Source of the DNA: Ascaphus truei
Lineage: Eukaryota > Chordata > Amphibia > Anura > Ascaphidae
Length of the DNA stretch: 64,000 bases
Assembly: GCA_036426205.1 (NCBI GenBank)
Contig: CM071573.1
Span: 45,289,664 to 45,353,663, forward strand
Reading direction: 5' to 3'
Shown here: piece after piece, positions 48,601-58,300 of the stretch
Position numbering within the stretch: position 1 is the first letter of the stretch
Layout of the letters: each line of letters starts with the position of its first letter
The notes under the pieces: generated by a model
Databases searched by the model: none
What the model was told of the DNA's origin: nothing
Seen by the model: only the letters and a program-made list of their open reading frames with translations
Position numbers and translations under genes: made by a program

Positions 48601-49117
48601 ACAGATACCCAGCAAGCTCAAACTCCCACACCCACCACAAAGTGAATATATATTTATGTCAACCAGAGAGCTACTGAGCGTGGCAATTGTATATAACAAG
48701 AGACAGGGGGTGCCCAATGCTGCATCCAATTGACAAAACATATAAAGTAAAATACTTCAATAATAATAATTGGTTATTTAGTTAACCCTTTGGCCAAAGG
48801 CGTCATAAGCCTGCATACCAACGTCAAGGTATAACCAAAATAATGCAGATCCTACACTACACTGTGAACCCTTCCTTTTACCTCTGTGAGAGGGGAAAAA
48901 ACCATAATGGGTCTTGTTCCTGCAGCAAGTGAAATGACCTTCCAAGTTAAAAGGGTGAAGGAGGAGGAGTGAGCTCTGGGGGGAGGTGCCACAGCCTCCA
49001 AAGAGACATAGGTTAACACAGATACCCAGCAAGCTCAAACTCCCACACCCACCACAAAGTGAATATATATTTATGTCAACCAGAGAGCTACTGAGCGTGG
49101 CAATTGTATATAACAAG
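48601..49117. mobile_element. 517-bp insert with identical 102-bp terminal direct repeats
   Basis: 48601-48702 and 49018-49119 are identical over 102 bp. The insert is flanked by a perfect 13-bp duplication AGTATTTCTTAAT (48588-48600, 49118-49130), and removing it restores L1. A long target duplication argues for retrotransposition. Direct terminal repeats in a partial-tandem arrangement recall the pseudo-LTRs of Penelope-like elements. Internal words (CAACGTCAAGGTA) recur at 23940. Confidence 0.85.
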
Positions 49118-49408
49118 AGTATTTCTTAATATCCGGGACCACTAGACCTCCTCTTTCCCTAGATGCTAATAAAATTGACATCGCTACCCTTGGCCTTTTG
49201 GTGCCCCATATAAATTGCATACTTTTATTTTGGAGATCCTTTATATATTTAATTGGGATAGGAATTGGGAGAGTCTGAAAACAATAGAGAAGTCTCTGCA
49301 GAATGATCATCTTAACGGATATAATACGGCCCATCCACGAGATGTGATATCCGTTCTGAATTAAAAGATCGCGTTTCCTTCTTGTAAAAAGTTCCGGGTA
49401 GTTATATT

Positions 49409-49564
49409 CAATGTTCGACAAACCTATACATTTGCTCGCCCCGGGCGAGTGGATTTAACCCCCGGGCGAGTAAATATTGGCCCAAGCAGCACACGTTTGG
49501 TACTAGGTGGCGAGTAGATTTTTTTGTGTGGCGAGTAGATTTTTTGGTGATTTGTCAACCACTG
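49409..49564. mobile_element. hAT-like MITE, 156 bp, inserted in L1
   Basis: CAATGTTCGACAAACC and GATTTGTCAACCACTG are inverted ends. The perfect 8-bp duplication GTTATATT flanks it (49401-49408, 49565-49572). The interior has repeated GGGCGAGT and GGCGAGTAGAT words. L1 frame resumes on both sides. Confidence 0.9.
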
Positions 49565-50110
49565 GTTATATTTATACAGAGAATGATCATTTTTAGTTAG
49601 AAAAATTCCCAAATATTTTCTTTTTGATTTGTTCCAATGGTAGCTACATTTTTATTTAATTAGATTTACTTCTGAATCAAGGAGAGTTAGATTAAGAACT
49701 TCCGATTTTGCTGTGTTTATTTTATATCCCGAGAGAGAGTCAAAATCGGCTAGTAGTTTTTGCAAATTTGGGAGGGACGGAAATTGTTAGAATAATATCG
49801 TCTGCAAATAAAGATAGTTTAAAATCATCTCGACCAATCTGGATATCATGAATATTTGGTTTGTTCCTAATATTAATTGCAAGCGGCTCAATCGTTAAGG
49901 CAAACAACAGGGGGGGACAAAGGACATCCCTGTTTAGTTCCATTACTGATATTAATTTGGTTTAATTCCCCTCCTGGCATCTTCAATATTGCTGTTAGGG
50001 AGCTGTATAGAGCTTGGGATCCTCTTATAAACCCAAACGCCTCCATTGTTCTATATAGAAAATCCCATTTAATCCTATCAAACGCTTTTCATCCAAGGCT
50101 ATTTGGAAGA

Positions 50111-51174
50111 CCCCTGCATCTCTTTGAACAACTCTTTCATTGCTTTTGGGGTGATATGAATATTGTCTTCCATTTCTTGTTCCTAATCTGAGTCATTAAG
50201 GCTTCTTTCTTGTTGTTGAGACTTCTTCTCTTATTCACGCGCGCATCCCGGCGCCATCTTTATTTTCATCTACCGGCAGACTGCTTCTCATGAAGAAATG
50301 GGACACCTGGGGGCTGAAATGTTTTTTCTCTTTTGTTTGGCATCCCCGCTATTTCCGCTGATGGAGGGAGATCTTTTTAAATTAAAATGGCTGTTTTGGA
50401 GGGAACTTTGAACCGCAATCTGGTTCTCGGAGCTGTCTCAGGGAACTCCCATCAGCCCCGCCACTGCGTGCGTACCCCCAGCGTCGGAGGTTTTTAAATG
50501 TAACAAAAAGAAAAAGTTGACTTGAAGGTTTGTTCAAAAAACCTTCTTGATTAAAATGTGCAGAAGGAAAGTCCTCCTTGGCGCTTGAACTCTGGTTGAT
50601 GGTGTGTTATTCTCCAATGTACATGAAGAAAAAAAACAATACAATATTGCTTCAATAAAGTATATAAACAGACTGTCTTTTAAACACCATCATGTGCACC
50701 TCTTCAGATAGGAAATATCTTGACAGTATTGTGTAGACTCTAGTTTCACTGAAAATGTGCTCTTTGCAACACAATGCAGACTAATTATAATGAGGGATAG
50801 GTGAATAATACATAATATGAAACATTAGGGAATAGGAGTCACTTCCAGAAAAAGAGCTTAAGTCTAACTGGTGCATCAAGAAACACAAACAGAAAAAAGA
50901 AGTCCATAGAAATGCATATTTTATAAGGCTAGGATAAAAGGGTAAGGACGTATTCAGTGGGTAAGGTCATCATATTACAATGCCATGCTAATTCTTCTTG
51001 ATTGCCACTGTTCGTGTTCTATAGTACTGTACTTCAGAGATAAAGAACTTTTTATATAACTGCCATTTCCTGCACTGGAAAAAATGTACTGGAGCTATTT
51101 TTTTTAGTACTTTGCTTTGTTGTGATTTTCTAAAACCTTATTGGGAGTGATTGTACTTTTAACATTTATTTAAA
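50111..51174. other. No recognised element
   Basis: 50220-50480 is GC-richer without assignment; the rest is AT-rich. Confidence 0.4.
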
Positions 51175-51892
51175 TGTAACATGGTATATCCATAAGTACC
51201 CCTCTTTCCCCCACAGTGTACAGTATCTGTGATGTAAGTCCCTAGTAAGTTCAGGGCCTTCATGGGTTAATCTATGGGCCATTGACCCCTTTTTCTGCCC
51301 ACTTGTAAGTGATGGAAGTAAGGTGGTGACTCATGGCCTGTGTAAGCCTATCAGTGATGGGTACAGTCCATGAGCCCGCCCCTTCCTGAAGCTAACCAGT
51401 AGGTATTGCAAAGTTAGAGCAGTCTTGCTCTGCCTTCCAAGGTGAGAGCATGGGCTGTCAGCCTCTCCCATTGCATGGATGAGCTGGCCCACCCTAGGCC
51501 ACAAGGACTAGGTACCATCAAGACTCAAAGCCCCATACTATCGGGCAAGCACCATCCTGAAGTCCTGGGATGTTGGACTTCAAGAACTATGCTGTGTGAA
51601 GAGCTGATGCAGCATGCCCAATAAACCTACTTGTTCACTATACCTCTGCCTGGGTGTCAGTTCCTGGGCAGGAGGGGTAGGGAGTGCTGTGAGGGAGCTG
51701 ACATCCTACATCCTAGGATCCCATCACAGCTGGAGGCGCTGATCCAATGAGCAAGAACCCAGACCACCAAAAGCCTGTAGTGTTGCCTCTTATCATCGCG
51801 GCTACTCAGCTCTCCTGAACCATCAGGGATGCCACAGCACCACACTAAGATAGTAATTCAGTCCTTCTCCCAGAGGGGGGATATGGGTTACA
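51175..51892 (+). mobile_element. Solo LTR, copy 2 (about 718 bp)
   Basis: Starts TGTAACATGG, ends GGGTTACA, and aligns throughout with 4253-4948, including AGCCTATCAG, ACCAAAAGCCTGT and AATAAACC (AATAAA at 51620-51625). No adjacent internal region was found. The two copies have diverged by many substitutions and indels, so both are old. Confidence 0.65.
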
Positions 51893-52415
51893 TAATGTGC
51901 CTTAACTCTTCCCCAGACCATAACTGGGCTGGAGGCATAGGTCTCTATCCCCTGAAGGGTGAATGTGGACTCAATAATTTTTCATGCTTCCTCCCTAAGG
52001 CACAACATGTGAAGGGCACTAGGTCTGCACCATGACTGACTGTACACAGACCTCCACACCCCGTCACTCAGAGAGGCTGCTGGAGGAGGGGAAACCCCAA
52101 GATGACAGTCCGTTATAGCCTGCATCTATCAGGGCTTACATAACAGGGTACAGTAAAATAGCCAAAACCTACCATGGCTACACTAGCATGAAAAAAATCT
52201 AAACTTATTAATAACTACTAAACCTTTACCCTCCCATAACCCTCCCCCCCCCATAGCACCTATATTATCTAAGAATTATGTAAGAACATTAGACATTGCT
52301 ACAAAATAAAAAAAAAGACACCATCTTCATATCTGAGACCTCTTCATTTCAGAATAAATATATATGCATGATGTACTTTAACTGTGAATACATCAAAAAA
52401 GTGAATGGTGTATAA
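51893..52415. other. No recognised element
   Basis: No gag-pol-like frame follows the LTR and no supported feature was seen. Confidence 0.4.
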
Positions 52416-52707
52416 AGGGTGCGCAAAGTGGGGGCGCGAGAATACCGGCGGGTGGCATGGGGTTTACAGAGGCCCTGTGCGCTTCCAGAATACACTTAAA
52501 TTAAGTGCCGGGGAAGCTACAGGGCCTCTGTAAACCTACTTACCTTGATTCAGCCGGCATCTGGAGACGCATCGCCATGGCAACGCCGCGGGGTCATGTG
52601 ATGTCACGTAGACGCCGGGAATCAAGGTAAGGAGCAGGAGGGAGGGGGCACGTGGAGAGGAGGACATCCAGCAGGGGGGCGCAGGGAAAAAAGTGTGTGC
52701 CCCCCTG
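52416..52707. mobile_element. GC-rich hAT-like element, 292 bp
   Basis: Ends AGGGTGCGCAAAG and GTGTGTGCCCCCCTG, with 8-bp duplication GTGTATAA (52408-52415, 52708-52715). GGTCATGTGATGTCACGTAG and a palindromic GGCCTCTGTAAACC stem occur inside. Related to 19874-20255 by ends and composition. Confidence 0.83.
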
Positions 52708-52715
52708 GTGTATAA

Positions 52716-53476
52716 TATGCCACAACTAATATTGAGAAATGCAATTCCATGTATCCAGTAATTATGTACAATGTAGTTCCACCACACATGGTTCTAATTT
52801 TGTTACAAAATGCTCTGCCATGGATCTGAAAATGTGCATTATATAGTGTGCAGTATAAATGTGCATTATATAGTGTGCATGTAAGAAATTCCTTTAGTAA
52901 ATTGTGCTTGCCAAACAAAACGCAAGATTTCAACTTTTTAGAGTGACTTCTTGCAGCAGAGTTTTTTTTTTTATAACTTGATAAAAAGCTCCCACAAGTG
53001 TCTTCATGAGTTTGGTTTGAAAAAATCTAGAGATCACTGCTGCTTCTGCAGGGAAGGGGTTAATCTTAAAATCTAATCTAATAATCTAAAAATCATGAAA
53101 AAAGACCAGATCACAATCTACAATTTACAAAAAGCCAACAGTTTGGGAGAATCCTCCAGTCCTACTCATTTTAATAACATTCCCATAAGCCATTGTTTAG
53201 CTATTATTCTGGGGAAAAAATTAAGCATTTAAAAAAAAAAAAAATACTGTACGGTGCCATGCGTCTTAGCAAGGTTTCCTGTGCATTGATGCAAAGATCC
53301 AAAAATGCCCTGGGACATTCCATGGTCTCAATCCGGAGGCCAATAGAAAGCTGCAACATCATCAGAAGAGGGGTGCCCACATTTGTATTGGAGATCACTC
53401 CGATCAAGTAAAGTAAAAAGAAAATGCTGCTATTTGGGAAGGAATTGCTGCTTTCACTTGAAATAATCATATTGAG
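52716..53476. other. No recognised element
   Basis: A 20-bp duplicated word TGTGCATTATATAGTGTGCA at 52832 and 52860 is the only structure noted. Confidence 0.5.
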
Positions 53477-53745
53477 CAGTGGTTTCAAACCTTTTTTGAC
53501 TAAGGAACTCTATAATTACTTCTGGAAATTTGGATTAACCCCAACCCTCTCTAATAGCGCGTCTGAGATCAGATGCATTGTTAGGAACCCCGACCCTCTC
53601 TAGCGCGTCTGAGATCAGATACATTGTAAGGAACCCCAACCCTCTCTAATAGCGCGTCTGAGATCAGATGTATTGTAAGGAACCCCAACCCTCTCTAATA
53701 GAATAGTGTGTCTAAGATCAGATGAATTGTAAAGAACCCCGCAAT
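53477..53745. mobile_element. hAT-like element fragment with 48-bp tandem array
   Basis: CAGTGGTTTCAAACC starts the fragment, as in the element at 19205. Four tandem units of 46-56 bp (ACCCCAACCCTCTCTAATAG, CTGAGATCAGATG) lie at 53539-53737, against about two in the 19-kb copy. No right end was found. Confidence 0.7.
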
Positions 53746-53836
53746 GTAACACACAATCTAACCCGCTATGTAACCACGCAATGTAACCCCTGCTTCAATG
53801 TGGAAAAAACATAAGATGACTAAAAAGTATTTTTAA

Positions 53837-54160
53837 AGCAGCAGTCCAAGCTGCCGTTTTTTCCCCTTTAATATGTGCATCAATACAATCCACACAATGA
53901 TAAGTAATTAGCTATGTTACTGATCGATCCGTTCTCCTGTGATCGATCAGCGAAGATTCAGCTTGGGGGTTCACTAAATGGGTTCAGTGCAGCAGAAGAA
54001 GACCAAAGATGCAAAGTTCCGTGGGAAGATCATGTGACCAGGCAGTCACTAGATACAATTGGTGCACTGCTTGAGAGAGGGCAGGGCTCAAAAAGGGGTG
54101 TGCCAGAGCCTCTTTCAGAAGAGAAAGGGGATGTAACTTTGTAAATGGTTACTATAGAAA
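53837..54160. mobile_element. TTAA-target element, 3' truncated
   Basis: TTAA (53833-53836) precedes AGCAGCAGTCCAAGC. TGATCGATCCGTTCTCCTGTG and GATCGATCAGCGAAG match 24810-24850. Its right end is lost at copy C of the Harbinger-like family. Confidence 0.55.
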
Positions 54161-54762
54161 CTAAGGGGTTCATGCAGTAAGCGGCGAAAAGGCACTTCTC
54201 GCCACTTTTCTGCCCAAAAAGCCTATCCGTATTCAGTAACGGGCGAGAAAGTGGCGAGATTAAAAAAAAACGCCAGTTTTTCTGGCGGTTTTTTTTTCTT
54301 CCGCCGGTGGCGGGGCGAGAAGGCACTTTTCGCCTAAAAATCCAACTTTTTCCGCCACCCTGTATTCTAGTAGAGGCGAGTAGCTAAGCGGAGCTATTCG
54401 CCTCTCTAGAATACCGTTTCGCTGGCGGATCAGCCACGCAAGAAAAAGTTGGCAAGTTGCTGCTCAGAGGCAGCGGATGAGTGGCGGATCGGCACTTAGA
54501 AAAAATTCTGGCCTTTTTCCTGGCTGGGATTGATGCCGGGGGTCTCCGGAGCTGATACCATTAATATCAGCACCGGAGCCCCCCGGCATGCATCCGAGGC
54601 AGGAAAAATGCATTTAAAGCCCACTTCATTACCTTAGCGGTTAACAGCTAAGGCAATGAGGGGGTTAAAGAGCCGTGCCAGATTTATTCTGGGTAGCGGG
54701 GGTGGATGAGGGGTATGTGGCCCTTGTTGTTTGTTTAGGGCTTGCGGGGGGTTCGGGTGCAC

Positions 54763-54816
54763 TTAACCCCTTCACGACCGTAGCGGTTAATACCGCTACG
54801 GTCATGAAGGGGTTAA
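54763..54816. repeat. Hairpin module, best preserved copy
   Basis: Arms 54763-54787 and 54792-54816 pair at 24 of 25 positions around TAAT (TTAACCCCTTCACGACCGTA). The same module recurs at 7388, 7533, 14806, 15438, 54625, 55224 and 55611. Confidence 0.9.
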
Positions 54817-56618
54817 GGCCTCCCGCTACCCACCCGCAAGCCCTAAACAACCACCGTTGGGGCTAATACCCCCCTCACCCCCCCAAATACCCACAATAAT
54901 AAAAAATCACACACCAGCCCCACACTAACTAATAAAATTATATATAAATATATATATAATATATATATATACATGACCCCAACAACACCTATACCCCCCT
55001 AACATACAATACAGTAATGGGCAACATTTCTATTATCAACAAATGGATAATAGTGCAGTTGTCCATTTAAAATACATACTCAACAATAAAGACATTAAAT
55101 ACATATAGCACTCACCCATGTGCGGCTGCCACGATGAAGGCCATCCTCATCTTCATCCTGCCCATGCCCCATCCGCTTCTGCAAAACAGACACAAGAATT
55201 AAAACATCCAATGTAATGTCCCCTAACCCCTTAATCACCATAGCGGTTATTAACCGCTACAGTCATTAAGGGTTAACCCACCATCACCCACATACCCTCC
55301 CCCACTAACCCCCCCAACCCTGAGGCCTAACCACCCTCACCCATTACCCACAGGGGAGTCCTACCAAATACCCTTGGGGCCAATACCCCCTCCCCCAGCA
55401 CATACAGTACAATAATGTGCCAAATAAATATTATCCACATAGGGATAATACATTATTTGGCCATTATTAAACACATTAAATACCGTAATAAAATAAAGAC
55501 AATTGTACTAACCTCATCAATAAGAAGGCTCCGTCGCCAGCATCATCCTTGGGGTCCGTTGCCAAAATAATAAATAGCCAATACATCTCAATGACATTAA
55601 CATACCAATGAACCCCTTAATCACCTTATCGGGTACTAACCTCAAAGGTAATTAAGGGGTGAAGCCACCCTGCAATGGCACCACCACTTATGCATAACAT
55701 CCTCAATGAATTAAAAACCAATTTCCTACACAAATCTCATTTAATCATTCAATCTGAAGGCTCAAATGCCACTTAAAACATTGCCTTTACAGTGTATACA
55801 TGTAGCATAACATGTAAACTACATGTACACGCTGCAAATCAATGTTAACAATACAGTAATCCAACTCAAATAGCCTGACATCACAATAAGTATATTATGT
55901 AAGCAAATAAAGTCACCATCAATGAATAAACACACATGAATTACATCCCTAAACAATTAAAATACCATCCATACCAATTACACAATTAACTATAGCTATC
56001 GTAACAGAGAACAAGTTCAAAACATACAAAAAAGGACACCAACATTTACAATATACTAAAGCAAGCCTCTCCATAACCTACAGTACAGCATAAAGCCCAA
56101 AACTTACATCTCTCTAATAATAAAATACATTTAACACACATCTATGCATAGCAGCATAGCCACAATCATTTACAATACAGAAAATCAAGCTTTAACAACA
56201 CTATCATTTCGTACCCTGTATGTATATATCTCTCTAGACATACATACATACATACAGTGGCAAGAAATGATATGCATAAAAAAAAATGAAGACATGAAAA
56301 AGCAAAAAAAACCACAGTTACATTAAATACATTTCTTTATTTAACTTACCATTACTTGCCCCCACCGACTCCCGTTGATCAGCTTACTCACGAACCAATC
56401 CATGAACAGGAACCCATAAAATAAAAAACCATAAAATAATAAACATTAAAATAATAAAACACGACAATCCAGGGGTCTTCTAGTTGTAATCCATCTTCAT
56501 CTGTATTCTTCTACCTTCTTCCGGGGTCTTCTTGCCGTCCGGTGCCACGCCCTGGTCTTCTTTCTTCAGAGGAGGTCCTTCCTCCTAGGTGTCTGGCTTC
56601 AAAATGAGACGACATAGG

Positions 56619-56640
56619 CTTTTAAAGGCCTATGACGTCA
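56619..56640 (-). promoter_or_regulatory. CRE plus TATA-like cassette in copy C
   Basis: On the minus strand TGACGTCA (56640-56633) is followed by TAGGCC and TTTAAAA (56625-56619). Downstream on that strand GGACCTCCTC and ACAGATGAAGATGGATT follow in the order seen in copy B. Confidence 0.45.
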
Positions 56641-56836
56641 CATTTTCGTCATATGGTTCCCACGGCCCTGATTGGGCCGTGAAAACCATGTGTTTTGGCC
56701 GATGTAAAAAAAAATGATGACGTCACTTAAAGGCAATGACAGCACAGCCAATCAGAATGGCTTTGCTTCAATTGCCTTTAAGATGACGTCATGAAAAGAC
56801 ACATGGCCGGACTCACATGGTACGGCAGCCAATCAG

Positions 56837-56975
56837 AGCGTGGGAAGTCTATCCCTACTCTGATTGGTTCCAGTACCATGTGACAGAGGCTTGGGGGAGA
56901 AAGGATGTGACGTCATTGAAAGCCTCTGTCACATGGTACTTGAACCAATCAGAGTAGGGATAGACTTCCCACGCT
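56837..56975. repeat. Palindrome with CCAAT boxes around a central CRE
   Basis: Arms 56837-56892 and 56920-56975 match at 55 of 56 positions. Each arm holds ATTGG/CCAAT (56863-56867, 56945-56949). The 27-bp spacer holds TGACGTCA (56908-56915). The symmetry would place identical factor sites facing both ways. Confidence 0.9.
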
Positions 56976-57000
56976 CACTGCTACTACACTCCGCAGCCTC

Positions 57001-57540
57001 CCTCACTGTCTCCCCCTTTCCCTCACGCCGCCATCCTCCTGCTCACACCACCACCCCACTACACACACACGCGCATCCGCATCCTGCCTCGCGCTCTCCA
57101 CCTTACACCCGCTCCCTCACTCTCTCCCCCTTACCAACGTGCCATTCTCCCGCTCACCGGTGCCGTCCTCCTGCTCACCCCGCACACCGCCGCATATGCA
57201 TCCTCACTCGCGCTCACCCCCTTCCACTCGCGCCGTCCTCCCGCTCACCCCCACATTCGCATCCTCCCTCGCGCTCTCCCCTTCCACCCGCGTCGTCCTC
57301 CCGTACACTGCTGCATCCTCCCCCGTGATCTCCCCCATCCACCCGCACCGTCCTCCCGCTCACCTCACCGCGCCTGACCGCCCCCATCCTCCCTCGTGCA
57401 CTCCCCCTTCCAACCGCGCCGTCCTCCCCCTCACCTCACCACGCCTGACCGCCCCCATCCTCCCTCGCGCTCTCCCCTTTCCAACCACGCCGTCCTGCCG
57501 CTCACCATGCCTGACTGCCCCCGCCCCGTGGCCGGACCTC
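57001..57540. repeat. CpG-rich minisatellite
   Basis: About 60-72-bp units based on GCCGTCCTCCCGCTCACC and CATCCTCCCTCGCGCTCTCC. Proline/serine-rich open frames in several frames are artefacts. A GTAAGAAT splice-donor-like string follows at 57604. Confidence 0.85.
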
Positions 57541-57719
57541 TGACGTCTCTTGGAGGCATTGCAGACGGTGCATGCACGCAACAACCAGCATCATCACTAC
57601 CAGGTAAGAATCTGCATACAATTACAACTCACCTCCCCCACCACTGTCTCATACTCTCACCCCATCACCTTCAGCTACACAGTCATAAATACACACACAC
57701 ACACACACATACCAACAAC

Positions 57720-58075
57720 GTAAAACGGGGGAATTGGAGATATGAAGAGGTGGGATCAGGCCGTGACCAAGGGTGGGGATCGGAGCTGTGAAGGGGTGGG
57801 GGGAGGGGGAAATGGAGCTGTGAAAGGCGAGTGGTCCGGAGCTGTGAAAGGGGGGGGGGGGAATCGGACATGTAACGTGGGGGGGGGGGGGGGAACATAG
57901 CTGTGAAGGGGGGGGCCGGAAGCTGGGAAACAGGGGGGGGGGGCATTCATGTGCAAGGGGTGGCCCGGATTGCTGTTAACGGGGGAGAAACAGACAGGGG
58001 GGGAGAGAGGGGAAGGGGGAGAGAGAGAGGGGGGGAGCAGAGAGAGAGAGGGGGAGCTGAGATAGGGGGTGAGGG
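57720..58075. repeat. G-rich tandem tract
   Basis: Degenerate GGAGCTGTGAAGGGGGGGG-type units of about 35-45 bp, then long G-runs and GAGAGAGG. It could form G-quadruplexes on the plus strand. Confidence 0.8.
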
Positions 58076-58085
58076 AAAATGTAAT

Positions 58086-58113
58086 CCTGGGCAACGCCGG
58101 GTATATCAGCTAG
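58086..58113 (+). mobile_element. Helitron-type 3' terminus
   Basis: CCTGGGCAACGCCGGG forms a short GC hairpin, followed after eight bases by CTAG (58110-58113) and then T. Helitrons end in a hairpin plus CTRR and insert before T. The 5' TC end and any Rep/helicase frame were not found, so the extent is unknown. The G-rich and C-rich tracts upstream may belong to it. Confidence 0.5.
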
Positions 58114-58117
58114 TATA

Positions 58118-58300
58118 AAATAAAAAACGAATAGACAATACCGTTCTGTTGCTAACAAAATGCTTTTATTTGTGCGAGCTTTCGAGATACACTGATCTCT
58201 TCGTCCGGCGGTGTTACAATGGATAAAGCAAGAAAGGTTTTTACTTAAAATCAGTGCATCCTGGAATATATCTGACTGAAGCCTATCCCTCCTAAATGCT
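58118..58300 (-). mobile_element. PLE-type terminal repeat, minus orientation
   Basis: Full partner of 11088-11275. Minus strand reads CGGACGAA, GAGAT-CAGTGT-ATCTC hairpin, GAAAGCTCGC. It begins within five bases of the Helitron-type terminus. Confidence 0.6.

Larger units (their letters stand above)
48336..50110 (-). pseudogene. L1-like ORF2 reverse transcriptase (segment 1 of split L1)
   Basis: On the minus strand the reading starts near 50090 with KAFDRIKWDFLYRTMEAFGF. At 49943-49760 follow PPLLFALTIEPLAINIRNKP and LSLFADDIILTI, which carries the catalytic FADD. After a gap come KYLGIFLTKN (about 49620), then WMGRIISVKMIILQRLLYCF and FIWGTKRPRVAMSILL at 49345-49170. The last part before the insertion reads TLTLTHKIWQRVKAYYQI near 48400. 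These are consecutive parts of an L1-type ORF2 from RT palm to the post-RT region. Stops, frameshifts and two further insertions (48601-49117, 49409-49564) break it. The 5' end is truncated near 50110. Confidence 0.88.
54165..57000. mobile_element. Harbinger-like fold-back element, copy C
   Basis: Left end GGGGTTCATGCAGTAAGC is preceded by CTAA. It carries four hairpin modules (54625-54664, 54763-54816, 55224-55275, 55611-55661), the ATTATCC/GGATAATA and CTTCATCGTGGCAGCC-type segments shared with copy B, a minus-strand CRE/TATA-like cassette and a 56-bp-armed palindrome. No transposase frame and no matching right end were seen; the right boundary may reach about 57.6 kb. Confidence 0.6.

Noticed and set aside
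57139..57543. Proline/serine/histidine-rich proteins in several frames
   Set aside because: All overlap a CpG-rich minisatellite and shift with it.
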